DNA of 64,000 nt, from NCBI GenBank assembly GCA_028023455.1, contig JAQFVV010006312.1, forward strand, positions 1,552,001 to 1,616,000. Direction: 5' to 3'. Positions 41,880 through 54,527 of the stretch are shown here, piece after piece. The stretch's first letter is position 1. Each line of letters begins with the position of its first letter. Source of the DNA: Epiperipatus broadwayi. Its lineage: Eukaryota > Onychophora > Udeonychophora > Euonychophora > Peripatidae. The notes under the pieces were generated by a model. That model had not been told where the DNA came from and did not search any database. It saw only the letters and a list, made by a program, of their open reading frames with translations. The position numbers and the translations under genes were made by a program.

Positions 41880-43600
41880 AATTTGAAGGATTGTTCCCAA
41901 GGTTTTGCAACTAAATCCTCCAATTCATTCCCAGAGAACTGACAAAATCACTCAGACAGCAAATAAAACTATATTAAGAGAAAGAATGAATGTTCAAAGA
42001 TTTAGTCAATATAAAATCTTGCATTCCATTAATAACGTAGAATGTTTTCTAAAAATAAACTTACAGATGAAGATTTCACAAGAGTTTTTTAAGCAGTAAG
42101 AAAATCATATTCTAAATTATATGGACAAATAAAAGAATATCAAAAGAAAAGAACTTATAAATGTAGATAGGCATATCAAAAGTTATACTGTACCAAACAA
42201 TCCAATAGCTTCATCTATTAAAAATCTTAGTTCTAAACGTCTAACAGATACTGAAATTTCTGTTTTCGAAAAAGAATTAAACTTTGCTATCATGCCATCT
42301 AAAGAATTAAATTTTGCCATCACACCATCTAAAAAATTAAATTTTGTCATAACACCATCTAATGTTCCTTGATTAGATATAATAATAGCCACTGAGAAAA
42401 ACACTCAAAAATTGCCTTTAGAAAAAGCAGCAAAACTAAGTTGGATAATAAAAAGAACACTTGAGATGCAACAAAAAGTAAAAACAAACATTTCTTATGA
42501 TGAGAGGAAAGCAATTCAATCTCTCAAAGTAGATAAATCTATAATCATTCTCTCTGCTGACAAAGGCAACACTTGTAATGAATACAACTGACTATATAAC
42601 AAAATATAAGAGCTCCTTACAGCTGGCAATACCAAGAAAATAAAGAAAAAAAGTCCAATACAGAGTACAGAAACAAAGTTATAAACATTTGTCAGAAAAC
42701 ATTGTAAATATTTTAATGATTTTTAAAAAAATAACAGTATTTCAGCAAAATTGATTATTTTTATGGTCTATGTAAAATTCATAAAAACTATGTTCCATTA
42801 AGACCTATTGTTAGTTTTAAAAATTCATTTTGCCAAAATTTTTCAAGATTTGTTCTCAAAGATATTAATCTTTTGTGAGGGATTCAATCACTTTGTAGAA
42901 TTAATCAGGAACATGAAAATTGAAAGAATTGATATATTGATAAGTTTTGATATGGAAAATTTATTTACAAATATACCATGTGATGAAGCATTGCCTATTA
43001 CAAGGAAAGGATTATATGGCAATAACAGCATTACTATTGATATTATAATGAAACTCAATATTCTACTTAACAGCAACATACTTTTAATACATGTAATTCT
43101 TTCAATAAAATCCAAGTGATAGTATGGGCTCACAACTGTCATCCCTGATTAGCAATATTTACAAGAAAAAACTTTAAACCACAGCCTTAATTTTGTTGTA
43201 TAGCTATATGGTAAAGCACCATTATATTCTGGACCCACATCAACAACATATCTCCTTTAATTAAAGTCTCAATAGAATCATAATAAAATAAAAATTGGCA
43301 TTCATAGGTGTTATTGTGGCAACACTCTCATATTGCAAAATCAAAATTATAGTTTACAGAAAACCTACACATACAAAAAAGTATATCACACTAGAAACAT
43401 AAAACTATACTACCACTATGGAACAGTGCAAAAGAAATTTCTTCAGAAACCAGTGATTTGTTAAAAGAAAATATCTACATAGAACAATAATCATGAAGAA
43501 TGATTATCTATCAGCAGATATCAAGAAAACCTTAAACAAACAACCAAAAGAACGTCAAAACATCAGAAGAAAAAAATAATTATTGGAGTGTATATATACT
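41880..43600 (+). mobile_element. Penelope-like element relic (PLE-1)
   Basis: Across frames, in order: LSSKRLTDTEISVFEKELNFA (42210-42270), KLPLEKAAKLSW, KSIIILSADKGN (42540-42570), KIDYFYGLCKIHKNYVPLRPIVS (near 42745-42815, given here as its key YGLCKIHK and PLRPIVS motifs), LISFDMENLFTNIPCDEAL (42930-42990) and GSQLSSLISNIYKK (43122-43165). These are hallmarks of PLE reverse transcriptases. Many stops and frameshifts. A 30-bp segment is triplicated at 42270-42362. The C-terminal GIY-YIG region is not recognisable. Confidence 0.8.
42808..43119 (+). pseudogene. PLE-1 reverse transcriptase palm relic
   Basis: This open stretch of 103 residues contains MKIERIDILISFDMENLFTN, the PLE equivalent of the first catalytic palm strand (DV-x-SLFTNIP in relatives; here DMENLFTNIP). 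The Y-x-DD strand was not found downstream. The strand just before it, with PLRPIVSFKN, lies in another frame. Confidence 0.75.
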
Positions 43601-44040
43601 GAAACAGTCAATTTTGATCACTTGCCTGTTTCACCTATTTTACCCTCATACCTATACCTATGCCAGCTGTAAACCCTCTCAGAGTACCTATATAAATAAC
43701 TTTAAACAACTACATATGTATGATCACACATATATGCAAGTGTTAAATCTGTAATTGAATTGACAAATGTATATATTATAGATATATGTTTATTTTAAAA
43801 GTCATGTAGTTTAAAAAGCGATTTAATTTAAAATATTAGTCTATTTTATATTTTATTTTGATGGAGTCACATATATATATAGAATATATTCCAGGTATTA
43901 CCATCCTACATATATAGTAGAAGGATTAGTTTTATACTGATTACAAATTCTGTTTTTAATTAAATCAGTAGTAAACAATTTTAATTAGACCACCATAGCT
44001 ATCCTGATGTAGCATGAATCTAGTTTTAAAATCTTAAATT
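43601..44040. other. No gene seen; probable decayed 3' part of PLE-1
   Basis: AT-rich sequence with TATA-rich runs and the partly palindromic stretch at 43860-43930. No ORF or ribozyme core found. Confidence 0.4.
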
Positions 44041-44069
44041 TGTGATAACATTTCTTAGAATTAACAAAA

Positions 44070-44420
44070 TTGTCAACATTGTGCACTCAACTGACACTAT
44101 TTAACAATACCAATAGAGATTTGAAGATTGGAATAAAACTAAAAGCTGAAATTTGGCAATTAAATTTGTTAAATCTTGAAGATGTGCTAATGGGTTTTCT
44201 AGCTGTGTACAAACTTGTGAACAACCAGATGGTCAAGAGTGAAAATAGTATAAATAGTTCAATTTTTTGTTAATGTCAGAATGGTCAAATGAATCCATGC
44301 TCGTTTAAACTTCGACATGAAAGAGTAGAAAGCATAGATTTGCCACTGTTCTTGTGGGAGATGGTAGTCTGTGATTCCTTTTAAAATGCAATGAATAACA
44401 CCCCAGCCAAGCAGCCTGTT
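44070..44420 (+). pseudogene. Possible LINE C-terminal relic
   Basis: Translation gives LKAEIWQLNLLNLEDVLMGFLAVYKLVNNQM (44129-44225), then after a stop FKLRHERVESIDLPLFLWEMVVC. The order L-x-RRxRxDL...YKI, then a basic stretch, then F-x-x-R-VV-x-x-W is known from the ends of CR1/L2-type LINE proteins, but the match is weak. It could be chance. Confidence 0.3.
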
Positions 44421-46550
44421 GTAAGAATATCTTAATGGAAACCAAGCCCTCTACCTAAGGAGGAATAGTGCCAACATCACTGTCCAGTATGCTTGAAGCT
44501 GCAATGAAGAAAACTGGTAACATTTCTAATTGCCGCAGATCTCTGTTTGTATACTGTTATCTTTTCAAAATTTATCTAAGATAGCTATATAATAAACCCA
44601 CATTTAAAATATATTTTCTAAATTCTGTAAATAAACCTATTAAATTCTTAAATTAATATAAAACTCAATCTTATCTGAAATCAAAATTTATAATTTGAAA
44701 ATCATTCTTTTAAAATGTAACATGCTGTAATAACCTTAAAATTTAAGCTATAAGTTACTGTGGTCTTTTATGCCTATTTATTTTATTTTTAATTTACTTT
44801 CATAATTTTATCATTTTATTGTTATATGTATTTAATATGCCAAATAACTCGAAACCACGAGTATACATATATAATTTTAGTCTATTACTTTGCGAAGATA
44901 TTTTCATATCTTCATTTTTAATAAATATTAAATATTTGAATTGTTACTCTCAACTCATTGTTTCGAGACCTTATTATTTAGACCAATTAATTTTATTTAC
45001 TAATATTGTAGTAATCAGTTCCATTCCTAGATAGAGTTGTGGTTTGCTTAGCTATAGTTATGAATTATAACTTTCTATATATGTAATCCGTATATTATAG
45101 GAACTAGCCACAGGGATATCACTAAAGCATATTTATAATGTTTTATTAGTAACTGCCTGTTGAATATGCTTTCTCCTCCCTAGATATGTGTGTACATTAG
45201 AGATGTAGGTTTGGTATTTTAATATGAGTTACTAGTTTATTTAGTCCCTAAGTATAGTATATTTGAGATACTAGTCTTGAGAACTGGGTTAAATAGATGT
45301 AAAAACACTATCTATTTTAAGGCACTTTAAGTTATTTAAACATATTGATGTTTTATATATGTGTAGGTTGCGACTGTGTCCTTACAAAGTATGTATAGCA
45401 CACTAATGGCTTGCTGCATGTTTTTTTTATGAGTGCTGGCGGAAGTCACTCTCATACTGCTAGTTCGGGTAAAGCAACATATTTTAGAACTGGAACACAA
45501 GGGTCCAGATGAGTACAGGCTTATCCGATTCCCTGAACTTTTAATGTTCTGATATTCATGGCAAGTTATTCAGTCTTAGGATGCTGAGCATTCGATGCTG
45601 AAGCCTGTAAATAATGACCCACTTGCACCATAATTATTATAGTAATATTTTAATAAGTGCCACAGGGTGTATAAGTAGACCTAGAATAAACCAGTTCTCT
45701 CTCTCTTATGTTTAATGATTATTCAATGTTAAGCTGAACCCTAATCTAGATTATCATGCTAATCTGTGTATCTTTGAGCCTGATTATGTGCTCACCTCAT
45801 AAACTGTTAGATATAGGCAGACACCATAGAAGCACTGCATGTTTAGTTATAACTTTGGCTAATATGATCCACCATGATTTGGAAACTACAAATTAGCTGG
45901 AATTTGGGCAGATAATCTTATTAAATATGTACAATGAGATATGTAACTGCCAATCTCATAACTTATAATGCCTGCTAGCGTAATACTCCATGGACCAATT
46001 ATATAATTATTGTGAGTTTTATTTATGATTTATTTTATTTTATTAATTAAATTATTATTTAAAATATAACTTGTTTCTATTTCTTTATTGCTTGTAAACC
46101 AATTCGCATCCAACTCCATACTGATTTATTTGTACATCTTTTTATATATAAATACCACTCTATTAGTCTTAGTTATTAATCTACTGTTATTTCACTTAGC
46201 CATTATCCCAATTCTCTAGTCTCTTGTTCCACCCCTTTGCTACTGCTGGCCCGTGATTAAATTGAAGCTCATGTGTAACTTAGGAAATGTCATTCATAGG
46301 GTATTAAATCATGGAGTAAGGTTGAATGGATTGAATGATAGTCGAACTCTGGGTCTCACTATCAAAATTCAATCAGCTTTGGTGTGTTTTACCTGTACTC
46401 TATATTTTGTTGCGTGGATGTACAAATCTTACCGTTACAATACATATCAAGAGTAACACACAAGCTAAATAAATTCTGCAACCAATATAACATTAGAACA
46501 ACTTTCTAGAGCCATATTACACTATGAGGAATTAACAACTACAAAGCCTA
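44421..46550. other. No gene seen; AT-rich spacer
   Basis: Only short ORFs without resemblance to known families. No inverted or tandem repeat of note was seen. Confidence 0.5.
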
Positions 46551-46554
46551 AAAT

Positions 46555-46790
46555 TGAAATGCTGGAAAACAAAAACTGTATGTATGAAATACCATGTGAA
46601 CGTATATGGATGAGATCAGTCACCATTGAAATATGATTAAAAGAGCACAATCTGATGATTAGAAAAAACAGGATATGTCTAAAGTTGCAGACCATGTATG
46701 TATCAATGGACATATTTGATTGGGAAAATACAAAAATATTGGATAGAGAAATTCTCACAAGAAAATAGCAAGTAATTCCAAAAGTCAAAA
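46555..46790 (+). pseudogene. PLE C-terminal (GIY-YIG region) relic
   Basis: Across two frames: MYEIPCERIWMRSV, LKEHNLMIRKN, VADHVCINGH and then IFDWENTKILDREILTRK. The pattern of a Y-x-I-x-C strand, an EH helix, then H...H and DW-x-x-x-K-IL-x-RE is the end of the GIY-YIG endonuclease domain in Penelope-like elements. One frameshift and one stop are present. Only the last 80 or so residues remain. Confidence 0.65.
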
Positions 46791-47160
46791 CTAGGGTAAC
46801 TATGCATAATATCTGGAAGCCAAAATTAACATGGAGAAATCAGGAGGAATCTCATAGATAAGTATATGAAATTTCTAGGCTTTTGGCAGAATAATTCAGA
46901 GCATTACATTAAAATTTAATATTCAAAAATTTAAAAGTCCAGTTTTGATTCTCATGTTAGTAGTTATTGGTCAGCCCAGCAACACTTGAAAAAAAAAAAA
47001 AAATAATAATGAACACTTGAAATGATGTGTATATAATAATCTGTGTGCTGTTATTTACAGCTGAATATAATTGGAAAATTTAAATAAAAAATTAAAATAA
47101 TTTTTCTAAAAACATTCAATATTTAATATTAAACAATGGAAATAATCCAGCATCTAAATA
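46790..47160 (+). repeat. R4-related repeat following the PLE relic
   Basis: Shares with 41105-41530 and the R4 palindrome arms the segments AATCAGGAGGAATCTCATAGAT, TAATATTCAAAAATTTAAAAG and AATTGGAAAATTTAAATAAA (key parts). It lies directly after the PLE C-terminus, so it may be PLE 3' sequence. Confidence 0.6.
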
Positions 47161-50100
47161 CAATTAAAATGTTACTATATTAATTTTTTGCATAGCTTAA
47201 TACTGCACAATGCATATATTTTTTTGGGTCGGAGTTATTTTTTTCTATTACAGTACATTTATTGTTTTATTCAATAGATTAGTTTAAATAAGGGTTTTCA
47301 ATAATATTAAAATGCACATTTTTAAAAGTTTGTCTCAGACAGTAAAATTGATCAGTCAGACCTTGTTAAATGTATATATGTATCTTATTACATAAATAAT
47401 AGTCTGTTTTATATAATTGCACTCAGGTAATTTTTAATATTATTTTTATTTTATGACTAAATTTACTGTTATTATTTTTAAAATCTAAATTAGTTATAAA
47501 GATTAATGTAACCAACTTCAAGCACTTCATTAATTGATGACTGCAGGTTGTCATTTCTAACGTTTGCAGTAACTTAAGAGATGACAATAAAAAATATTTT
47601 ATTTGATAAATTTTCTATTAAAAAATAAATTCTATAACAAATATCACAAAGAAAGATTTAAAACTATGACCAAAATTAAAATTACAAGAAATAAAACATT
47701 TTTAAAAAGTGGCAGACACTTTGATGAAATTAAAATTTTACTTACATCCATATTTGAACACAGTATTTTCAATACCAAGCTTTATTCTCCAATATAGTAC
47801 CAGTCGTGTCCATTTTGCTGAGACTGCTGATTAAGTTATACGCACAATTTTTGATTCTTTTAGGACAATCTCTAAATTTTGATATCATTTCAATTACTTT
47901 ACTATTCTCCCAGAATCCAGTTACAAATTACCTAAATATATATAAGCAAATTCAGGTTAATTTTATTTTTTTCTCAACTTCCAAAATTCTGTTTTCTGTA
48001 CTCAATGAAATAAAATCCAATCTTGTTCCAAGGAATATCCTCATCTTTATAATAGAGAAACAGTCCATCATCATTTGAATCTAATAATCCTTTATCATTA
48101 CTTACATCACTTTAGTCCTTCTTAAAAAGGAATACGGTATATTGAAACCCTTATCGATAACATATTTAATCTACAATACTTAGTAAATTCAAAATATCTA
48201 TTCAAAAATCGACCATGGTTGATTTGTTTCTTAAATCAATAACTAATCCATTCAAAAGATATATTTTACCATAATTTCTAAAAATACGATTTTTTAAAAT
48301 TAATAAGGATATAACGTAAGACAAATTTCGTTTTAATAAATTCAATAGTTAGTCAAAATCAAAAAGTAACATCACTATTTATTATTACTTCGGGATGTTC
48401 TATCACGTCACTACAAATTTATATTTCCTACGCACTCCTCGGATAAATTTATTGGCGCTAGCGTTAATATTATTATTGCAGTCTCAGTTTTGTAATTTAA
48501 TTTATATTCTTATTTAGCATAAATAATTTTGCTGCTTTTGCTAACGATTTTTAACATCTTATTTATGGAAATGCACTCTTTTAAATGTTGATTATAATAT
48601 AACATTTTAAAACAATTTTATACAACGTATAAGAGGAAGTGAAAGACAATAGTAAATATCTGTCGATAATCAATTAATTTCTTTAAATTTTAGTCGAATC
48701 ATTTTAAGAAAAGAGGGGGGTAAAAAAATGTACATATACCTTCTAATTATCTTATCTTAGAAATATTACCAGATAAAGTTCTTTCCTCGTATTAGTAAAA
48801 ACACCAAACAAATAAGCATGACTAACAGCTTTTTTCTTCTTAAAAGTGTGCACGTTTTATTTAATCGTTGAGCTAAAATTTTCACGTGAAATCATTTCAG
48901 TTGCGGTCCACCAATCCTAAAAGTTTTTAAAAATGGTCTTATGCGCGACAGATCAGGCGATTAGGCGGATACTATTTAAACAATTTGACCAGTTTTCTGA
49001 ATTGCTTTTTATTATGAAGGTATAGTTTTAATGCTCTTATAATTATATACTGAAATAAACTTCGTATAATCAATTTTACTTATTTATATTATAATTTTTT
49101 TAATATTATAAACAAATTAAAATTCTTGAATGATTAAAAGCTTTCATAATAACAGGTAAATGTATTATTATATATATATTTTTACTTGTATTCGTATTAG
49201 ATAATTTTAAATGTTCCGATATATTTTAAAAACTAATTTTGTTATATATATGTTTCTTGCTAATATGTAGGTTAATATTGCAGGTAATAGGATATTTTAC
49301 CCAAACGATAATAATCGATCATCATTGATAATAGTTCATCATTTTTACTTAGTTCGATTTAATCTAGCATTACAATATTCATTTTAGTAACATTCTTAAA
49401 GTAATTGCTTAGTTCTTGAAGCCATAAAATCTATAGGATTTTTTAACAGCGGCGAGTTTACAAAATAAAAATAAAAAAATTCTCTTTTCATCTCTCAGAC
49501 TCAACCGATTTTCTGGAATTAATTTATAAATTATAAGCATACCATTGCAACTGTAACAAAGTAAAAAAAGTTTGACTTGTTAAGCTGGTGCTTTTAGAAA
49601 CGAGTGGGAGCGTGATCAAAGTATGTGAAAAATATATTATGAGTTGAAATAGGACAAGTCTAACCTCACAATCTGATTGAAAATAACATGTTTCAAGCCC
49701 AGATCTCAGAGCAGCGGACGTATACGTATGTACATATTTTTATTGTTCAAAAATATTGTGGAATTTAATAAACAAATTGAATTATAATCACCCCATATAT
49801 AATAAACCATATCCAACTAAAAGGTTAAATGTATAAAATTGGAAATTTTAAAAGAAAGGAATTGTAAAGTAACGGAAATACATTAATAAGTTTGGAAACG
49901 GAATATAACTAGACTTCCAACACTGGTATAAATTGAAATTAGTGTATTTTAAATCCTAAGTTTTCGTATCGATTTCTAGGTGAGGAAAATAACTATATAT
50001 TGAAACACCTAACAAAAACCCAATATGTGAGCTTTAACTTTCTGATGTTGAATGCCATATCGATTATTTTTCTCCGATATTTATGCTTTTTTTTTTTGTT

Positions 50101-51495
50101 AATTGTAAGATCATTATTTAAGATTCAAATATCAGGTGACTATTCTGGGCACATTTGATGGTTGTAACTATTCTATCTCGCTTTTAAATATTGTTTAAAA
50201 TATTTTTCCTATTCTGCATTTTCAGCTTGTTGGCTTAATTATGAGATTAATAATAAATATATTATTTATATAACATTATATTCACGCCACTTATATATTT
50301 AGAATTGTAAGCCGTTTATGTACATGTTTATACTATGATATCGTTTAAATTAAAATTAAATCAATTTCTATTTTTCACAGATTGTTGCAAAATATATATT
50401 AATGCATTCAGTATTGTGATACATTTGAAAACAAGTACTGTATATTGACTTAAGTTTACGAAATGAGTTACCTTAAAAGTCAAATTTTCTAATAGATGAT
50501 TTAATGATGTCATAGTTTACTATTAAGCAAAATTTCCTAGTATTGAAAAGTTATTAAAATAGAATTAAATGTTAAGCCGCTCCTAGGATATATGGAGCTT
50601 CTAGAAAATATTTTTTATATGTATAGAAATATATATATGTTAGATATCAGTTCTCTGAAAATTCTTAATTTTACATGTACTGTATATTACTTGTATAATG
50701 CGGTAAAAAGGCGCAAAAACGTAAAAATGAATTTGCAGCTCTTATTCAAAACATTTATTAAACATAATATTACATGTCTATATGTATCACTAATTTCTTA
50801 ATATTTTAATATATTTGACATCTTTCAATGCTGTATTTTTTTTACTCTTCTGCAGCAAACTTTTCTTTCTGCAAGAGTTAAAAAACATCTTGCCTATTTG
50901 AAACTTTCCTTTTTTTTATTAAGAAAAAAATTTACAGTGTCAGGTAGCTACATTTGGTAATTACAAGAATTTCATATAGAAGTTCAAAGTTTTGTAACCA
51001 ATCTGTGTGGCATTGTCATCACAACATATAGCGCAGTAGTCTGAGATGTCGTCTCATTGTCCCAAATGATAATCTGTGCCTATGTGTCTACAAAGAGACG
51101 CTCTGGCACAAGGAGTCGATCTCTGTTCTTCATGCTTATTAGTATTGTTGTAAAAGTTCTCCATGGATCACTATGTCCTTGTCTGAAGGTATGTTGGCAC
51201 CTGGTGGTCCATAAGGTATGTAGTAGGCATGCCGCTAGCCTGATAGTTGTATAGTTTCCTTATCGTTTGCTATCATATCAACTTGTAATGATATTCTGGA
51301 TCATTTTTGAGATTATAACATAAAAAGTATCTGCCTCTTCTATAAAAACTATCTTCAAATTTATTACAAAATAGTGTTTTAGAAATTTTTATCTACTTTA
51401 TCATGAAACATACACACACATATGTATTATCAGTTATGCCCCAATATATTGATGAGCACTGAAAGTGCCTATGAGAAGATTTATATAGTCCATAT
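47161..51495. other. No gene seen; long AT-rich region
   Basis: Scattered ORFs of 64-90 residues (for example 47806-48078) have no recognisable motif. A GC-richer patch at 51000-51250 has open frames on both strands, but I could not match either to a family. Otherwise the region looks like old, unannotatable sequence. Confidence 0.45.
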
Positions 51496-51956
51496 CAGAG
51501 GTGGGCAATTGTTTTGGCTTGGGGGCTGCCGAGGTTGGCGGAGGGCCAGAGGGGGCCACCTTGTGGAAGAGAAGGTTAGCAGAGGGCTGCACCTTTTTTC
51601 ATGACACAATAAACACACTTTTATTCTCTGTATTACCAAAGAAATATTTGTTCATCCCTTCTTCATTAAACACATGACATTCGTCACCGATTTTACATTT
51701 TTTCAGAGGGTTCATGGTTTTACTAAAGTTGGAAATGTATATATTTGCTAATGCAAAGACAAAATTGAAATTAACCAGATCAACTGGAAAAGCACTGCAC
51801 ATTGTATCTACACTGTGCATGTGTATTGATGTGGCCATGGTCACGCACGGGATTGAAATCTCAGTTCAAGGCAGATTTTCTGATTGTCTTGGTGGGCCGC
51901 ATAAAATCTCTTAGCGCACCACATGTGGTCCTCGGGCTGCTATTTGCTGACCCCTG
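51496..51956. mobile_element. Non-autonomous hAT element (461 bp)
   Basis: The left end CAGAGGTGGGCAATTG and the reverse-complemented right end CAGGGGTCAGCAAATAG fit hAT termini (CAGRGGT-x-x-GCAA). Flanking octamers GTCCATAT (51488-51495) and GTCTATTT (51957-51964) match at 6 of 8, a decayed TSD. The ends are GC-rich (GGGGGCTGCCGAGG, GGTGGGCCGC) in contrast to the AT-rich flanks, as in invertebrate and vertebrate hAT MITEs. The internal ORFs (51599-51844, 51714-51914) have no transposase motif. Confidence 0.75.
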
Positions 51957-52450
51957 GTCTATTTATATCTAGATGTAAATATAATTTAAATATAATAATT
52001 AAAGAAAAGGGAATATATGCATCCTTACAGTATTAATCAATCCAAAAGTTAAAGGGGTACTTGTGATAGTCTAATATGTATTTAAGCCATGCCTAAAATG
52101 CAAATAGTTTTACACTTTTATAATATAATGACATAGCAATTTAGAGAATTTAAATAACCTATATTGATTTGTACTGAAGGTATTTAATGGCTATGTATGA
52201 TAACAGAATATTGCGTTATATTTATTTTTTGAAATCAGTAAGTCAACACTTTGAACTTTTGATATGATATGATATGCAAACAGTTATTTTTTTAAATCTA
52301 ATATAACATTAATACATTTCTTAATGAGGAAAGTTTAAATTTATATTTTTGTTTTTAGCATCAATATGTTAGAATGAGAAGAAATGTTATTGTTATTGGT
52401 GGAAAATTTGAGATATTTGAAATAAAAGTTGTTAATAAGGATATGTACAA
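51957..52450. other. No gene seen
   Basis: AT-rich spacer with a short GATAT repeat at 52262-52275. Confidence 0.5.
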
Positions 52451-52479
52451 AATGTAATTTAAATTTTTTCTACTTTTAT

Positions 52480-53310
52480 GTTGGTAGTTTTTAGAATAAT
52501 TTATAGGGTTTTATGAAGCAGGCATCAAATTGCAAAATGGATTTGATAGTAAAGTTATTAATTTGAGTTGTGCTGTATTTGCTAATTCTAAAGTTGATGT
52601 AAATGCAATCTATATAAAGACCTTGATTTAGAAATTAATGTTCAAAAATTTTTTTAAACAACCAGTAATGGAAGAAAAAAAAAAATCTTAATCACATTTT
52701 AAGCTTGGAAGATTATTATCTTGAAAATATGATTCAATTTAAGTATCTTAATAAACACTTAAATAAATAAAAAAAATACCTTATTGATAAAATAAATGTC
52801 TTTCTGCAAACCTTGAACAATTTAAAAATAAGGTATTTCATCATAATAATATAAGTGCTTCATCTAAATTAGTTATATATAGTTTTTATTTCTCCTAGTT
52901 TATTATATGGAAATGAGACTTGTATTGACCTAATCTATCATTAAAACAAATATTTAATAATATTCTATAAAATTTTAAAAATGTGATTGAAAGATCATAA
53001 AACCAGTGAATATGTTTTGGGTCTACAGTAGACTTGTACGAGCATGTTTTCATTGGGGCTAGCATATTATTATCTCAAAGTCAATAGAAGTGTAATATTG
53101 GATTGGTTTCATTTGAAAAATATGGATGATAAACTGCAATGAAGAGTTACAATTAAGGAAGTGATTGAATTAATTTAGAAAGAAAACTTTGGTGCAAATG
53201 AAGTTAAAATAAGTTATTGTAAAATAATTAAGTAAAGTTTTAAAGAACCAGCATATGATACATATGAACATATGAGTTCCATGATTAAGTTTTGTAGTCA
53301 TCATAAAATT
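52480..53310 (+). pseudogene. LINE RT C-terminal half relic
   Basis: Across frames: GIKLQNGFDSKVINLSCAVFANSKV (52519-52593), then a stretch ending ASSKLVIYSFYFS (52857-52895), LLYGNETCIDL (52900-52930), and FHLKNMDDKLQ with a later C/H-rich end (YDTYEHMSSMIKFCSHH, 53245-53305). The sequence follows the second half of invertebrate endonuclease-RT LINEs (G-x-x...LFN, tKL-x-VY...LLYG-x-E-T, GH-x-x-RM-D). The FADD strand is not preserved. It resembles the relic at 28120-28645. Confidence 0.5.
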
Positions 53311-53512
53311 CTGCTGTAATGCCTTTTGTTTTGTCTTTATATTTTGTTTCCATTTTTTCTTCTGAAGTTAGAATAACTGTAAATCATGATATAAATTGGG
53401 ATAAAGTTATTGGTAATAATGTTTGCAAAACTTTTGTAGAAAAAAAGTATGGTATTATTAAACTACATAAGAGGATTTATTTATTGAAAGTCCCTGGTGA
53501 AAATTATATTAT

Positions 53513-54052
53513 GTCAATAAACATCACATGAACACCATTTTCTTATGCTTGCTTATAACTGTTATTAAAACAGGCAAAACTCACTATACATATTGCCAAA
53601 CACAGCAAGCTAGAGTAATCAATGGATGCCAGAAGGCTTGTGCATAAAATCCCCATCTAGTGCCTACTCATCCAATATTCCCAGACTAGTTTCTGACTTG
53701 TGGCCTTCATCAGTGAGGAGTCTTGGATCTAAGAGCACTGCACTTAGATCTTAGGATCTAATGCAACCCTCCAGCAGCCACCTTTTATCTCCACTTAACT
53801 ACAAAACTATGAGTCTTAAATTGAAAACACCATAATATTTTCAATTCAAGCCCATCAGCTTATATAATCATATAGGTCTGAACTCAGTTAAGTACCCATC
53901 CATTTTGGTGTCTTTGGCTCTTCAATAACCATAGTCACCACTATCCTATTAAGCAGGATTTGTTTTAAGCCAATAAACCACATGATCATCATTTTCTTAT
54001 GGTTGCTTATAACTGTTATTATAATAGGCAAAACTCACCATACATATTGCTT
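53513..54052 (-). mobile_element. R1 repeat, copy 3 with a partial tandem second unit (inverted)
   Basis: One full inverted unit (53513-53958) is followed by the beginning of a second inverted unit (53959-54052: CATGATCATCATTTTCTTAT and AACTGTTATTATAATAGGCA). It meets the plus-strand units at 54060 head-to-head. This is the same arrangement as at 39343-41062, minus the LINE insertion. Confidence 0.85.
53670..53728 (-). ncRNA. Type I hammerhead ribozyme, R1 copy 3 (core intact)
   Basis: Minus strand: AUCCAA-GAC-UCCUCA, core CUGAUGA, A, stem II GGC-CACAA-GUC (one G-U), A, core GAAA, stem III ACU/AGU, GUC with the cut between 53684 and 53683, then UGGGAA-UA-UUGGAU. UCCUCA pairs with UGGGAA except for one C/A. 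AUCCAA pairs fully with UUGGAU. A nearly loop-free stem III is typical of the hammerheads in PLEs and retrozymes, which are thought to work as dimers. Confidence 0.88.
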
Positions 54053-54059
54053 GCTGTGT

Positions 54060-54527
54060 GTGGCAATACATATAATGAGTTTTGCCTGATTTAATAACAG
54101 TTATAAGTAAGCATAAGAAAATGGTGATCATGTGATGTTTATTGGTTTAAAACCAATGCCTAATAGGATAATGGTAGCTATGGTTACTGAAGAACCAAAG
54201 ACACCAAAATGTATGGGTACTGAACTTAATTCGGACTTACATAACTATATAAGATAATGGGTTTGTATTGAAAATATTAAGGTGTTTTCAATTTAAGACT
54301 CATAGTTTTGTAGTTAAGTTGAGATAAAAGATGGCTGCTGGAGGGTTGCATTAGATTCTAAGATCTAGGTGCAGTGCTTTCAAATCCAAGGCTCCTCACT
54401 GCCTAAGGCCACAAGCCAAAAACTAGTCTGGGGATATTGGATGAGTGGGCACTAGATGGGTGCAAGCCTTTTGACATCCATTGATTACTCTAGCTTGCTG
54501 TGTGTGGCAATATATATATAGTGGGTT
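54060..54527 (+). mobile_element. R1 repeat, copy 4 (first of a direct tandem pair)
   Basis: Runs from GAGTTTTGCCTGATTTAATA to the start of the next GGTTTTGCCTGTTTTAGTAA at about 54524. The unit is followed directly by copy 5 in the same orientation. The equivalent ACTAGTCTGG positions lie 423 nt apart (54421 and 54844). Tandem direct units are the genomic form expected for elements reverse-transcribed from a circular or multimeric RNA. Confidence 0.85.
54384..54442 (+). ncRNA. Hammerhead ribozyme, R1 copy 4, core destroyed
   Basis: AUCCAA-GGC-UCCUCA then CUGCCUA for CUGAUGA, stem II GGC-CACAA-GCC, AAAA for GAAA, ACUAGUC, UGGGGA-UA-UUGGAU. Stems I and II pair perfectly while both core boxes are mutated, so it should not cleave. 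Confidence 0.75.

Noticed and set aside
46650-46675. CUGAUGAUUAGAAA on the plus strand
   Set aside because: Three bases between the boxes, no stem II and no stem I. It lies inside the PLE C-terminal coding relic.
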